Below are positions 21,405 through 32,142 of a stretch of DNA of 64,000 bases, in pieces; the stretch's first letter is position 1, and the number at the start of each line of letters is the position of its first letter. The DNA is taken from NCBI GenBank assembly GCA_013003075.1, contig JABDLJ010000019.1, positions 89,759 through 153,758 on the forward strand, read 5' to 3'. The notes under the pieces were generated by a model. That model ran no database searches. It was not told the origin of the DNA and saw only the letters and a list, made by a program, of their open reading frames with translations. The DNA comes from Paracoccaceae bacterium (GTDB taxonomy: Bacteria; Pseudomonadota; Alphaproteobacteria; Rhodobacterales; Rhodobacteraceae). The position numbers were made by a program, and so were the translations under genes.

Positions 21405-22457
21405 GTGCTTACAAAAAAGACGTTGATGACCATAGCGGCGACCGTATTCGTCGCCGGAGCAACCGGGTACTACATGGAAAACGGGCTGGCGCCGATCGAG
21501 AAGGTCGATGGCCCTGCGCCGCGTCCGAACGGTCCCTCTCGCGCTGCGCCGAAGGTCGACACCTCTGACTTGAAACCCGGCGCGAGGCCGACCGTGAAGG
21601 CGCGCCCGGTCGCGCCGCAGACCGCGTCGGTGAAGCATTCACTGCCGAAGCCCCCGTCGCAGGCGCTGATCCCGGTTGCGCTTCCGGTTGCCGGGGTCGC
21701 CGAGATTGAAATCCCCGAAGACACAATGAACGTGCCACCCGCACCGACCATCACGGCACTCAGCGGTTTTGACATCTCTTGCGAGCCTGTGCTGGCCGCA
21801 TCCGCGACCGAAGGCGCGATGATCGAAGTCAGCTACGCTGCGGCCTGCAACCCGGGCGAGCGGATCATCATCAGCCATGCCGGTCTGCGATTCACACAAG
21901 AGACGGATGAGAATGGCGAGGTTGCGTTTTCGCTTCCGGCGATGACGCGCGCCGCCATGATCTCGGTCGAGACACGCGGCGGCGGCAAGACGACGACATC
22001 CCTTGCCGTTCCGGCTGTCGAAGACTTCGATCGCGTCGGACTGCAATGGTCCGGCTTGGATGCGCTGTCGATCCACGCCCTTGAATTCGGAGCGGAATAT
22101 GGCGCACCGGGGCACGTCTCGGCGCTCGATCCCAAGGCGCCGCAGCGCAGCCTCGTCGAAAGCGGCGGGTTCCTGACGCGACTTGGCGCCCTGGATGTGG
22201 ACAGCCCCATCGTGGCAGAGGTTTATTCCTTCCCGACCGGCCGGATCGATCGCGCCGGTGTGGTGCGGCTGTCGATCGAGGCGCTGGTGACTCCCTATAC
22301 CTGCGGCCAGACCGTCAATGCCGAAACCTTCCAGACCACGCGTGAGGGCAACGTCAATCGCATGAACCTGGCGATCGAAGTGCCGAACTGCGACGCCGTA
22401 GGCGATATCGTTGTATTGAAAAACCTGCTTCGAGACCTCAAGATCGCCCAGAACTAG
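21405..22457 (+). CDS. Hypothetical envelope protein with N-terminal membrane anchor and Pro/Ala-rich linker
   Basis: GTG start; hydrophobic segment MTIAATVFVAGATGYYM; long extracytoplasmic part; no family recognised. Confidence 0.7.
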   Translation: MLTKKTLMTIAATVFVAGATGYYMENGLAPIEKVDGPAPRPNGPSRAAPKVDTSDLKPGARPTVKARPVAPQTASVKHSLPKPPSQALIPVALPVAGVAEIEIPEDTMNVPPAPTITALSGFDISCEPVLAASATEGAMIEVSYAAACNPGERIIISHAGLRFTQETDENGEVAFSLPAMTRAAMISVETRGGGKTTTSLAVPAVEDFDRVGLQWSGLDALSIHALEFGAEYGAPGHVSALDPKAPQRSLVESGGFLTRLGALDVDSPIVAEVYSFPTGRIDRAGVVRLSIEALVTPYTCGQTVNAETFQTTREGNVNRMNLAIEVPNCDAVGDIVVLKNLLRDLKIAQN

Positions 22458-22479
22458 AGCTTCAGGGTCTTGTCCTTGC

Positions 22480-24006
22480 ATGACACATCGACTGGCGGCC
22501 GTGCTGGCCGCGTCTCTGGCGTTTTTGCTGTGTCCCGCTGCGTCTGCGCAACCTGTCACCCTGCAATCGGATGATGGCGGCCTTCGCCTGCAAGGTGAGA
22601 TCCTTGATTACGATGGCGAATACTACCGAATAGACACCAAATACGGGATCTTGACGGTCTCTGCCGCGGCGATGCGTTGCCTGGGTGAGTCTTGCCCGGA
22701 TACCGAAGGCTTCATCCCCGAGTTCCGAATTTCAGGCGCCGCAACCACTGGCGACACGCTGATGCCCGGCATCGTCGAGGCTTTTGTCCGCGATCGCGGC
22801 TATCGCGCCGTGCGCGTCGTGCAGGACGACACGCATTTCAGATACGAGCTGTTTCGCGGTGCGTCAGAAACTGTTTTCGCGCGGATCCGGTTCCGCGTCT
22901 CGTCGACCGAAGAGGGTTTTGCCGATCTTGTGGCCAACCAGGCAGAAATCGCTATGGCGATCAGACCAGTTCGCTTTAACGAGATTGAGCGCGGCATCGA
23001 GGCCGGGATCGGCGATCTGGGCGCGGCCGGCAGGTCGATGGACATTGCCTTGGATGCGCTGGTTCCGATCGCGTCGCGCAAGAACGCGGTTACGGCCATG
23101 GGCGTCGATCGGCTGGCGGCGGCGTTTTCGGGCAGGGCGCGCGACTGGGCCGATCTGGGCGGCGCGCAGGGTCCGGTCCGGCTTTACCTGAAGAACGACC
23201 CGTCGGGGCTGACCGGCCGATTTCGCACCCAGGTGCTGGGCCCTCAGGACATGGCGCTGTCTTCGGATGTCCAGCGCTTCGGAAGCAATGCGGATCTTGC
23301 AGGCGCCGTTGCCGCCAATCCTGCGGCGCTTGCGATTTCGGCTCTCTCCGAGATTGGAAATGCGCGCACGCTGGCCCTGTCGGGATCCTGTGCGCGCGAG
23401 GTTGCGGCGACGACGAACACGCTCTTGACCGGCGACTATCCGTTCGTAATCCACCATCGGCTTTTCATGCCGGACTACGTGTTGCCGGCCATTGCCCGCG
23501 AGTTTCTGGAGTTTGTACGCGCGCCGGCCGGACGCCGCGCCGTCGAGGCCCTGGGCTATGTCCCGCCCGACCGGGTCCGTCTGCGGCTGCGCCCCGCCAG
23601 TCGGCCCGGGACAGAAAGCGACGCGCCGAAGACGCCGGAATTTCTGGATGGCGCCGAACGGCTTGCGTTCACCTTTCGCTTCGATGTCGGCACCGCGGAC
23701 CTTGACGCCAATGCCCAGGACGCCCTGCGCCGTCTCGCGGCTTGGCTGGAGGCCAATACCGAGCGCCGGCGACGTCTTTTCATCGTCGGCTTCACCGATG
23801 GCGTTGGCGCTGCGGGAGTGAACGAAAGACTGTCACAGCGGCGGAGCGCGCTGGTGCGCGCGTCGCTGGAAGACCTGGTAAGCCCCGAAGCATGGCAGAT
23901 CGCGCGGCCGCGCGCCATCGGTCTTGGAGAGCGCGCGCCGATTGCCTGCGACGACATGGGCTGGGGCCGGCAGGTCAACCGGCGGGTCGAAGTCTGGACA
24001 CGCTAA
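22480..24006 (+). CDS. PstS-like substrate-binding domain fused to OmpA-like C-terminal domain
   Basis: Signal peptide; ISGAATTGDTLMPGIVEAFVRDRGY and AAFSGRARDWADLGG resemble PstS-type binding proteins; C-terminal LAFTFRFDVGTADLDANAQDALRRLAAWL...NRRVEVWTR resembles OmpA/MotB. Confidence 0.82.
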   Translation: MTHRLAAVLAASLAFLLCPAASAQPVTLQSDDGGLRLQGEILDYDGEYYRIDTKYGILTVSAAAMRCLGESCPDTEGFIPEFRISGAATTGDTLMPGIVEAFVRDRGYRAVRVVQDDTHFRYELFRGASETVFARIRFRVSSTEEGFADLVANQAEIAMAIRPVRFNEIERGIEAGIGDLGAAGRSMDIALDALVPIASRKNAVTAMGVDRLAAAFSGRARDWADLGGAQGPVRLYLKNDPSGLTGRFRTQVLGPQDMALSSDVQRFGSNADLAGAVAANPAALAISALSEIGNARTLALSGSCAREVAATTNTLLTGDYPFVIHHRLFMPDYVLPAIAREFLEFVRAPAGRRAVEALGYVPPDRVRLRLRPASRPGTESDAPKTPEFLDGAERLAFTFRFDVGTADLDANAQDALRRLAAWLEANTERRRRLFIVGFTDGVGAAGVNERLSQRRSALVRASLEDLVSPEAWQIARPRAIGLGERAPIACDDMGWGRQVNRRVEVWTR

Positions 24007-24761
24007 AGATAGCCGGACGCGCGAAACGACAGCTCGCGCTCTTTGCCGATGATGATGTGGTCGTGCAGCGTCAGGCCCAGTACGGCGGCGGCCTCACTGA
24101 TCTGGCGCGTCATCTCGATATCGGGCTCGGACGGTGTCGGATCGCCTGAGGGGTGATTGTGCACCAGGATCAGGGCCGAGGCATTCAGCTCCAGCGCGCG
24201 TTTCACCACCTCGCGGGGGTAGACAGGAACGTGGTCTACCGTGCCCTTGGCCTGCTCTTCATCGGCAATCAGGACATTTCTGCGGTCGAGAAACAGGACA
24301 CGAAACTGTTCGGTCTCGCGATGCGCCATCGTGGTGTGGCAGTAGTCGAGAACGCTGTCCCAGCTATCGACGATATGTCGTTGCATGACGCGCGCGCGCG
24401 CCAGGCGCTGCGCGGCGGCCTCGACGAGCTTCAGCTCGACGATGACCGCCTCGCCGACGCCGTTGATCCGGGCCAGCCGTTCGGGCGCGGCCGAGATCAC
24501 CCGGCCAAAATCACCAAGCGTGTCGAGCATCAGGCGCGCCAACGGTTTGACATCCCGGCGCGCGATCGCGCGGAAGAGCAAAAGTTCCAGCATCTCGTAG
24601 TCGGGCAGTGCTGCTGCTCCGCCGTCCATGAAGCGGGTGCGCAATCGCTTGCGGTGGTCGACCATGTAGGATGGGATCTTGCCCTCGATCGGGACCGGAA
24701 TGGCTTCGTCGGTGTCGAAGAATGGAAGCGGGGCCTCGGAGAAGCGATTGTCTTTTGTCAT
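24003..24761 (-). CDS. radC: RadC/JAB-domain DNA repair-type protein
   Basis: LNASALILVHNHPSGDPTPSEPDIEMTRQI; HDHIIIGKERELSFRASGYL. Confidence 0.93.
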   Translation of the reverse strand: MTKDNRFSEAPLPFFDTDEAIPVPIEGKIPSYMVDHRKRLRTRFMDGGAAALPDYEMLELLLFRAIARRDVKPLARLMLDTLGDFGRVISAAPERLARINGVGEAVIVELKLVEAAAQRLARARVMQRHIVDSWDSVLDYCHTTMAHRETEQFRVLFLDRRNVLIADEEQAKGTVDHVPVYPREVVKRALELNASALILVHNHPSGDPTPSEPDIEMTRQISEAAAVLGLTLHDHIIIGKERELSFRASGYL

Positions 24762-24887
24762 GCGCCCATAGCTGCAGGGTCATGCTGAACAAATTATTAA
24801 GGCGGACAGGCGGATTTGCGGAGCATCCACATAAGCAAAAGTCCGCAGATTTCGCTGCGGGCCATGCCTGAAACTATGTGGCGCCGT

Positions 24888-25454
24888 CTAGCGTGCGGCC
24901 GCCTGAATACGCTGTCCGACGATCGGATGACCCTCCGGTAGCGTCTTCATCAACTCGGCGAGAAGCTGCGCCCGCGAGGGACCGCTGCGCACCCGGCGGG
25001 TGTCGAACTCACCGGGACCGAAGAAGCCACGCTTGGTTCTCACCAGGGCCCAATTGCCGATGTAATGAACACCCGGGCGCTGCACATCGACCTTGCCCGG
25101 CGCGCTGCCGAAGGGGCCGAAATCGTACTCGTTGATGGTGTTGGAGCAGATGATCGCGGCGCAGGATTGCAGCGCCATGCTGTGAAACTCGATGCGCGAT
25201 CCCGGCTTGGCCGCGTGCTGCCAAACGAGGTATCCGCCCTCGAATTTCTTGATGCCCATGTCGTAGAACGGCTGTTCGCTGCGCGGTGCGTATTGCCGCA
25301 TGGTCATCGAATACAAATGGTTACCGCTGATCTTGTCGACATTGATCCAACCGTAGATCGTTGCGCGGTTCGTGAAGTCGTTGACCGGTGTGCCGCCACC
25401 GATGGCGCAACCCATCAGGGTCAACGTAAGGAAGAATGCAAATAAGCGTTTCAT
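24888..25454 (-). CDS. Hypothetical lipoprotein
   Basis: MKRLFAFFLTLTLMGCAIGGG lipobox; no domain recognised. Confidence 0.75.
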   Translation of the reverse strand: MKRLFAFFLTLTLMGCAIGGGTPVNDFTNRATIYGWINVDKISGNHLYSMTMRQYAPRSEQPFYDMGIKKFEGGYLVWQHAAKPGSRIEFHSMALQSCAAIICSNTINEYDFGPFGSAPGKVDVQRPGVHYIGNWALVRTKRGFFGPGEFDTRRVRSGPSRAQLLAELMKTLPEGHPIVGQRIQAAAR

Positions 25455-25579
25455 GCCTGCCTCTTATTTCAAGTCAATTCGTCTGAGATGGCGCCGAAAT
25501 TTGGCGACAATCAGGAGTTGACTTGGGCGTTTCCAAGGCAGGAACAGTGCGTTTCCGAATAACGCAAGGTGCGGCTAAG

Positions 25580-25610
25580 CAAAAAAGCCCGCAGCGCTGC
25601 GTCGCGGGCC
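25580..25610 (-). terminator. Intrinsic terminator downstream of dnaJ
   Basis: Minus strand GCCCGCGACGCAGCGCTGCGGGC followed by T6. Confidence 0.75.
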
Positions 25611-25641
25611 TGGACGGTGATGTACTTGAAGGTCGCTTTGG

Positions 25642-26787
25642 CTAGCTCTTCATACCGTCCCAGAAGCTTTTCACCTTAGAAAAGAAGCTGGAGCTTTCGG
25701 GGTTGGTTTCATTTTCGCTGAGCTTGTCGAACTCGCGCAGGATCTCTTTCTGGCGCGACGTCAGGTTGACGGGCGTTTCGACCGCCAGTTCGATGAACAT
25801 ATCGCCGGTGCCGCCGCCGCGGAGCGCGGGCATGCCCTTGCTGCGCAGGCGCATCTGCTTGCCCGACTGGCTGCCGGCGGGAACTTTGACCCGGCTGCGG
25901 CCGCCGTCGATGGTGGGTACTTCGATGTCGCCGCCCAGCGCGGCCGAGGCCACGCTGACGGGTACCCGGCAGTAAAGGTTCGGCCCTTCACGCTGGAAGA
26001 GCGCGTGATCGGCCACGTCGATGAAGATGTAAAGATCGCCCGTGGGCCCGCCGCGCATGCCGGCCTCGCCCTCGCCGGACAGGCGGATACGGGTTCCGGT
26101 TTCAACGCCAGCTGGGATGTTCACGGACAGTGAGCGGTCCTTTTCGACCCGGCCCGCGCCATTGCAGGTTTTGCAGGGGTTCTGGATGATTTGTCCCATG
26201 CCAGAGCATGTCGGGCAAGTCCGCTCGACCGTGAAGAAGCCCTGCTGCGCGCGCACTTTACCCATGCCTGAGCAGGTCGGGCAGGTTGTCGGCTCTGCGC
26301 CGCCTTCCGAGCCGGAACCGTCGCAGGTCTCGCACGTCACGGCGGTTGGCACCCTGATCGTTTTGTGAAGCCCTGCATAAGCCTCTTCCAGCGACACCCG
26401 CAGGTTGTAGCGCAGATCAGAACCCCGTGCAGCGCGATTTCGGCCGCCACCGCGGCCCCCCATCATATCGCCGAACAGATCGTCGAACACGTCCGAGAAT
26501 GCGCTTGCGAAATCGCCGCCGCCCATACCGCCGCCACGCGGCCCGCCGCCGCCCATACCGCCTTCGAAGGCGGCGTGACCGAACCGGTCATAGGCCGCTT
26601 TCTTTTCCGCGTCTTTCAGGACTTCGTAGGCCTCGTTGGCCTCTTTGAACTGCGCTTCAGCCTTGGGATTATCGGCATTGCGATCGGGATGAAGTTCCTT
26701 GGCCTTCGTGCGATAGGCTTTCTTTATCTCGTCGCCGGTCGCGCCTTTGGCAACACCCAAGACGTCGTAGTAGTCGCGCTTTGCCAT
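25642..26787 (-). CDS. dnaJ: Molecular chaperone DnaJ
   Basis: [30 protein letters not shown], four CxxCxGxG-type zinc repeats. Confidence 0.98.
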   Translation of the reverse strand: MAKRDYYDVLGVAKGATGDEIKKAYRTKAKELHPDRNADNPKAEAQFKEANEAYEVLKDAEKKAAYDRFGHAAFEGGMGGGGPRGGGMGGGDFASAFSDVFDDLFGDMMGGRGGGRNRAARGSDLRYNLRVSLEEAYAGLHKTIRVPTAVTCETCDGSGSEGGAEPTTCPTCSGMGKVRAQQGFFTVERTCPTCSGMGQIIQNPCKTCNGAGRVEKDRSLSVNIPAGVETGTRIRLSGEGEAGMRGGPTGDLYIFIDVADHALFQREGPNLYCRVPVSVASAALGGDIEVPTIDGGRSRVKVPAGSQSGKQMRLRSKGMPALRGGGTGDMFIELAVETPVNLTSRQKEILREFDKLSENETNPESSSFFSKVKSFWDGMKS

Positions 26788-26811
26788 GACGTTCACCTTT
26801 CAGAAACGCGT

Positions 26812-26842
26812 GAGACCGGCCGGATCGAATCGGCCGGCCTCG
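26812..26842 (-). other. Strong intergenic hairpin between dnaK and dnaJ
   Basis: GAGACCGGCCG ATCGAAT-type loop CGGCCGGCCTC inverted repeat; no T-run. Confidence 0.55.
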
Positions 26843-26861
26843 CTACATTTCAAAGCACCAT

Positions 26862-28787
26862 TTACGAGGCGCGCTTGTCGTCGTCGCCGAGGTCTTCGAA
26901 GTCGGCATCCACGATGTCTTCGTCAACACCGCGCATGTTCTCATCGTTTTCCTCGGGCGCTTCGCCGGCCGCTTTTTCCTGCTCGGCCTTGTAGATGGCC
27001 TCGCCCAGCTTCATCGCGGCCTCGGTGACGTTCTGGATGCCGGATTTGATCTTGCCAGCGTCATCGGTTTCCAGCTGATCTTTCAGCGCGGCGATAGCCA
27101 GCTCGATCGCTTCGACCGTGGTCGGGTCGACCTTGTCGCCATGCTCTTCGATCGATTTCTCGGTCGAGTGGATCATGCTTTCTGCCTGGTTCTTGGCTTC
27201 GACGAGCTCTTTGCGCTCTTTGTCGGCCTCGGCATTGGCTTCGGCGTCCTTGACCATCTGGTCGATCTCGTCGTCCGAAAGACCACCCGATGCCTGGATC
27301 GTGATGTTCTGCTCTTTGCCGGTGCCCTTGTCCTTGGCCGACACCGAAACGATGCCGTTGGCGTCGATGTCGAAGGTCACTTCGATTTGCGGCAGGCCGC
27401 GCGGCGCAGGCGGGATGTCTTCCAGATTGAACTGACCCAGGATCTTGTTGTCGGACGCCATTTCACGCTCGCCCTGGAACACCCGGATCGTCACGGCGTT
27501 CTGATTGTCCTCGGCGGTCGAGAAGATCTGGCTCTTCTTGGTCGGGATCGTCGTGTTGCGGTCGATCAGGCGGGTGAAGACACCGCCAAGGGTTTCGATA
27601 CCCAGCGACAGCGGTGTGACGTCCAGAAGAACCACGTCTTTCACGTCACCTTGCAGGACGCCGGCCTGAATGGCGGCGCCCATGGCGACGACCTCATCGG
27701 GGTTCACGCCTTTGTGCGGCTCTTTGCCGAAGAACTTGGTGACCTCTTCGACGACGCGCGGCATGCGGGTCATACCACCGACCATGACGACCTCGTCGAT
27801 ATCGCCGACCGAAAGCCCTGCGTCCTTCAAAGCGGCCTGGCACGGCTTGATCGAGTTCTTGATAAGATCGCCAACTAGGCTTTCCAGCTTGGCGCGGGTC
27901 AGTTTCATAACCATGTGAAGCGGCTGACCGCCATTGGGATCCATCGAGATGAACGGCTGGTTGATCTCGGTCTGGGTCGACGATGACAGCTCGATCTTCG
28001 CCTTTTCAGCGGCTTCCTTGAGACGCTGAAGGGCCATCTTGTCTTTCGTCAGATCGACGCCGTTTTCCTTTTTGAACTCTTCGGCGAGGTAGTTGACCAC
28101 GCGCATGTCGAAGTCTTCACCGCCAAGGAAGGTATCGCCGTTGGTGGATTTCACTTCGAAGAGACCATCGTCGATCTCGAGGATCGTGATGTCGAAGGTG
28201 CCGCCGCCAAGGTCATAGACGGCAATCGTCTTGGTCTCTTTCTTGTCGAGCCCGTAGGCCAGCGCAGCGGCGGTCGGCTCGTTGATGATCCGCAGAACTT
28301 CAAGGCCCGCGATCTTGCCGGCGTCTTTGGTGGCCTGGCGCTGGGCATCGTTGAAGTATGCGGGGACGGTGATGACGGCCTGGGTCACGTCTTCGCCAAG
28401 ATAGCTTTCGGCGGTCTCTTTCATCTTCTGCAGGATGAAGGCCGAGATCTGGCTGGGGCTGTACTTCTCGCCGCCGGCCTCGACCCAGGCGTCGCCATTT
28501 CCGCCATCGACGATGTCGTAAGGCAGGTTCTGCTTGTCCTTGGCCACTTCCGCATCATCGGTGCGGCGGCCGATCAGTCGCTTGACGGCGAAGACGGTGT
28601 TGTCGGGGTTCGTCACAGCCTGGCGCTTGGCGGGCTGACCGACCAGACGCTCGTTATCGGTGAAGGCAACGATCGACGGTGTGGTGCGTGCGCCTTCGGC
28701 GTTCTCGATCACGCGCGGCTGCGAGCCGTCCATGATTGCGACGCAGCTGTTGGTTGTTCCAAGGTCGATGCCAATGACTTTGGCCAT
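26862..28787 (-). CDS. dnaK: Molecular chaperone DnaK
   Basis: [46 protein letters not shown]. Confidence 0.98.
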   Translation of the reverse strand: MAKVIGIDLGTTNSCVAIMDGSQPRVIENAEGARTTPSIVAFTDNERLVGQPAKRQAVTNPDNTVFAVKRLIGRRTDDAEVAKDKQNLPYDIVDGGNGDAWVEAGGEKYSPSQISAFILQKMKETAESYLGEDVTQAVITVPAYFNDAQRQATKDAGKIAGLEVLRIINEPTAAALAYGLDKKETKTIAVYDLGGGTFDITILEIDDGLFEVKSTNGDTFLGGEDFDMRVVNYLAEEFKKENGVDLTKDKMALQRLKEAAEKAKIELSSSTQTEINQPFISMDPNGGQPLHMVMKLTRAKLESLVGDLIKNSIKPCQAALKDAGLSVGDIDEVVMVGGMTRMPRVVEEVTKFFGKEPHKGVNPDEVVAMGAAIQAGVLQGDVKDVVLLDVTPLSLGIETLGGVFTRLIDRNTTIPTKKSQIFSTAEDNQNAVTIRVFQGEREMASDNKILGQFNLEDIPPAPRGLPQIEVTFDIDANGIVSVSAKDKGTGKEQNITIQASGGLSDDEIDQMVKDAEANAEADKERKELVEAKNQAESMIHSTEKSIEEHGDKVDPTTVEAIELAIAALKDQLETDDAGKIKSGIQNVTEAAMKLGEAIYKAEQEKAAGEAPEENDENMRGVDEDIVDADFEDLGDDDKRAS

Positions 28788-28894
28788 ATCTTCATCCTCT
28801 CTTAAGGCGATGTGCGGGACACGGGCCCATTGCGGCACCGCATGTCCAATCCCAGAGTTGCGGCCGGGCCCGAAGCCAGACCGGGTTCGGTGGG

Positions 28895-28924
28895 TATATA
28901 GGGAGATGGAAATAGCCCTGCAAC
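28895..28924 (-). promoter_or_regulatory. Putative dnaK promoter (sigma70 or sigma32-like)
   Basis: Minus strand TTGCAG - 16 bp - CTATAT (CCTATATA), about 110-135 bp upstream of dnaK. Confidence 0.4.
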
Positions 28925-29012
28925 CGCTCGGAGGGCCCTTTGCAGCGCATTTTTCGACTCTTTTTGCGGGTTTGTCGCGAAGACGCGCGGGCGCGGCTTG
29001 CCGATCGCGCCC

Positions 29013-29834
29013 CTAGCGCTTGGAGCCCCAGCTCAGCGAGGCGTGCTTGCGGGTGTAGAACTCGCCCATCATGCCGATCACCATCATTATGATCGACAGG
29101 TAGATCGGGTACATCACCGTCGTGAAATGCGGGTTGTAGTTTATGAACACATAGCCACGCGTCTGGTCGATCGTGTGAAAGAGCGGGTTCCAGTCGAACA
29201 TGGCAACCATGTAGCCCGGAAGCGTGTTGGCCACGAACATCTTGCCCGAGGCGATCATGTTCACACGCTGGTAGAATTGCGAGACCATGCCGACGAGGCC
29301 GGGGAACCACGGCTTCAGCGCCAGGAAGACCATCCCGATCGCAACGCCCGAAAACCAGGACAAAAGCACCATGTTAAAGGCGCCGAACGGCTGCTCGATC
29401 GTGATCGGGCCCCAGCCGATGTGATAGACATAAAGCACGATGACCATCGCCAGCACCTGGATGTAAAGCGCGCCCAACGCCGCCGACGCGATGGCGATCG
29501 CGGTGTTCATCGGCAAATGGTGCATCATCGGTGACGCTGGCCCTTCAGAGCTGACCACCGCGCCCAGCGCCTTCACATGGGTCATGAACATGAAGATGCC
29601 CGACATGATATAAAGCAGGAAATCGCCCCGCAGGGCCGCACTGCGCATCCCCAGGATCGAGAACATCACGTAAAAGACCGCAACCATGATCAGCGCCTGG
29701 CCGATGCTGATAAGCAGCGCCATGGCTGCATGGCCATGCGTTTTGCGCACGCTGCGCACGGTGTTGTGATAGATCAATCCGAGGATCGTCAGTACGGACC
29801 CAAACGTCCCGGATTGCATCGGTCTGTCGAACAT
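29013..29834 (-). CDS. ABC-2 type transporter permease, polysaccharide export (KpsM/Wzm-like)
   Basis: Six-TM-type hydrophobic pattern; ends NPLFHTIDQTRGYVFINYNPHFTTVMYPIYLSIIMMVIGMMGEFYTRKHASLSW. Confidence 0.83.
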   Translation of the reverse strand: MFDRPMQSGTFGSVLTILGLIYHNTVRSVRKTHGHAAMALLISIGQALIMVAVFYVMFSILGMRSAALRGDFLLYIMSGIFMFMTHVKALGAVVSSEGPASPMMHHLPMNTAIAIASAALGALYIQVLAMVIVLYVYHIGWGPITIEQPFGAFNMVLLSWFSGVAIGMVFLALKPWFPGLVGMVSQFYQRVNMIASGKMFVANTLPGYMVAMFDWNPLFHTIDQTRGYVFINYNPHFTTVMYPIYLSIIMMVIGMMGEFYTRKHASLSWGSKR

Positions 29835-29964
29835 GCGCCCTTGCCTCGGCTGCTTTCGGTCTACGCCCCGCCTTACTACGGATTTCTTGCCGTTCGCTTG
29901 CCGACGGACCATAAGGTGATTGCGCAGCCATTTCAATCTCTGCGCGTGGTCTGGGAGTTTTGCG

Positions 29965-30765
29965 TTGGACTTTGACGAATTGGCCCGCGTGATGCGGCGG
30001 CTTGCGCTAGAGGCCGGCGAGGTGATCCTGGACATCTACGGCTCTGATGATTTCGACCTGCGTTCCAAATCCGACAACAGCCCCGTGACCGCTGCCGATG
30101 AAGCGGCGGACGCGCTGATTTCGGAAGGCCTGCGCAAAGCGTTTCCCGATACGCCGCTTGTCACTGAAGAGCAGGCACACACCCACGCCCGGACGCATGG
30201 TACGTTCCTGATCGTAGATCCCCTCGACGGCACCAAGGAGTTCATCCAGCGCCGCGGCGATTTCACGGTGAACATCGCCTATGTGGAAGATGGCGCGCCG
30301 ACGCGCGGTGTGGTCTACGCGCCCGCCAGGGGACGGCTGTTTTATACGCTTGCCGACGGCAGCTCGGTCGAAGAGGCCGGACCCTTCGACAACGACGCAC
30401 CCGGCGCAACCTCGCCGCTGGCCGTATCGAGCCCCGACAATTCGGGCCTGCGCATCGTTGCTTCCAAATCGCACCGCGACCAGGCGACGGACGATTATAT
30501 CGCGCGCTATGCCGTCAAGGACTTCACGAGCGCGGGATCATCGCTAAAGTTTTCGCTGGTTGCGGCTGGCGAGGCCGATTTCTATCCGCGCCTTGGCCCC
30601 ACTATGGAGTGGGATACTGCCGCAGGGGACGCGGTACTGCGCGGCGCCGGCGGCCGCGTGGTGCGGTTCGACGATCACACCGATCTGCGCTACGGTAAGC
30701 CGGGCCATGAAAACCCCTTCTTCATCGCATTTGCGCCTGGCGTGACGCTGAAATCGCCGGGATAG
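29965..30765 (+). CDS. cysQ: 3'(2'),5'-bisphosphate nucleotidase / inositol monophosphatase family
   Basis: TTG start; NSPVTAADEAADALISEGL; VDPLDGTKEFIQRRGDFTVNIA; WDTAAGDAVLRGAGG. Confidence 0.88.
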   Translation: MDFDELARVMRRLALEAGEVILDIYGSDDFDLRSKSDNSPVTAADEAADALISEGLRKAFPDTPLVTEEQAHTHARTHGTFLIVDPLDGTKEFIQRRGDFTVNIAYVEDGAPTRGVVYAPARGRLFYTLADGSSVEEAGPFDNDAPGATSPLAVSSPDNSGLRIVASKSHRDQATDDYIARYAVKDFTSAGSSLKFSLVAAGEADFYPRLGPTMEWDTAAGDAVLRGAGGRVVRFDDHTDLRYGKPGHENPFFIAFAPGVTLKSPG

Positions 30766-30776
30766 GCGCGGCTTGG

Positions 30777-32003
30777 ATGCGAGGCACACCGATCAGCGTC
30801 ATCGTCGTCAGCCGGGACAGGCCAGACGATCTTGCGCTGTGCCTTTTGTCCCTGTCTCAGCAATACCACCACCCGTTCGAGGTGATCGTCGTGGCCGACC
30901 CGGTGACGATCGCCGGTCTTTGGGATACTCCGCTGAGCGACAAGTTGAAGTTGGTCGAATTCGCCGAAGAGAACATTTCGGCCGCGCGCAATGCAGGTCT
31001 GGCGCAAGCCGCCGGCGAGATCCTCGCGTTCATCGACGACGATGCGGTCGCAGAACCCACCTGGCTGGAGCATCTTAGCGCGCCCTTCTCTGACGGCGAT
31101 GTCTCGGCGGTCGGCGGATTTGTGCTGGGACGCAATGGGTTGTCGCTGCAATGGGGCGCGCGCAGCATCGATGGCCAAGGGTTTCACCATGACTTGCCTT
31201 TCAGCGGCGGCGATTGGCAGTGCCCGGACCCCGGGCCGGGCCGCGCCGTGAAGACCGAAGGCACCAACAGCGCGTTGAGGCGAAGTGTTCTGGCCTCGCT
31301 TGGCGGTTTCGATCGGGGCTTTCGCTTTTTTCACGATGAGGCCGACCTCAACGTCCGGCTTGCCCGCGCAGGACACCGCACTGCAATTGCTCCGCGGGCG
31401 CTGGTCCACCACAAAAGCGCGGCCTCCAAGCGGCGGACGGCAGAGCGCCGGCCAAGCGATCTGTTCGAGATCGCCGCAAGTTCGGCGCTTTTTGCCCGCA
31501 AGCACGACCCCTCGGGCGAGCTGGACGGCACACTTGCGGCGCGCCGCGACGAAGAGCGCAAACGCCTCTTGCAGCACATGGTCCGTGGCAGCTGCGAGCC
31601 GCGCGATGTGGCGCGGCTTCTGGGCACTTTCGATGCGGGCGTGGCGGACGGAAAGACCCGGTCTTTTCAGAAGGAAAGGATCGCCGACCCCGCGGCCGCT
31701 TTCCTGCCGATGAACGAGGCGCCGCCAGAGCGCAGCCATGAAATCCTCGCAGGCCGGTCGTGGCAGAAACGCAGACTTTGCCGGCAGGCGCGCGCGATCG
31801 TTTCGGCGGGGCGGGGCGCGACGGTCTTCTGTTTCAGCCCGACCTCGCTTTATCACCGGGTCCGGTACTGCCCGGGCGGGTTCTGGCTTCAGACCGGCGG
31901 CCTCTTTGGGCGCTCGGATCGCAGGCAACCGGTCTTTCGTCTTTTCAACCTCAAGATCAGGGTTGCCGAGGAATGCCGCCGACTGACAGATATTCGTACC
32001 TGA
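30777..32003 (+). CDS. Glycosyltransferase family 2 protein
   Basis: ISVIVVSRDRPDDLALCLLSLSQQ; NAGLAQAAGEILAFIDDDAVAEPTWLE; GGFDRGFRFFHDEADLNVRLARAG. Confidence 0.87.
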   Translation: MRGTPISVIVVSRDRPDDLALCLLSLSQQYHHPFEVIVVADPVTIAGLWDTPLSDKLKLVEFAEENISAARNAGLAQAAGEILAFIDDDAVAEPTWLEHLSAPFSDGDVSAVGGFVLGRNGLSLQWGARSIDGQGFHHDLPFSGGDWQCPDPGPGRAVKTEGTNSALRRSVLASLGGFDRGFRFFHDEADLNVRLARAGHRTAIAPRALVHHKSAASKRRTAERRPSDLFEIAASSALFARKHDPSGELDGTLAARRDEERKRLLQHMVRGSCEPRDVARLLGTFDAGVADGKTRSFQKERIADPAAAFLPMNEAPPERSHEILAGRSWQKRRLCRQARAIVSAGRGATVFCFSPTSLYHRVRYCPGGFWLQTGGLFGRSDRRQPVFRLFNLKIRVAEECRRLTDIRT

Positions 32004-32142
32004 CGGTAGCAAAATTAGCACAGTATTCGCTGCTATGCGCTTTTGCTGTATCTGTAATTGCCCTAGAATCGCCGGAAAGCTGCGTAAAGGTGCCCGCAAT
32101 TGGACGATTGTCCTCGTCTTGTTGCGAAGAGAAAGTTGACAG

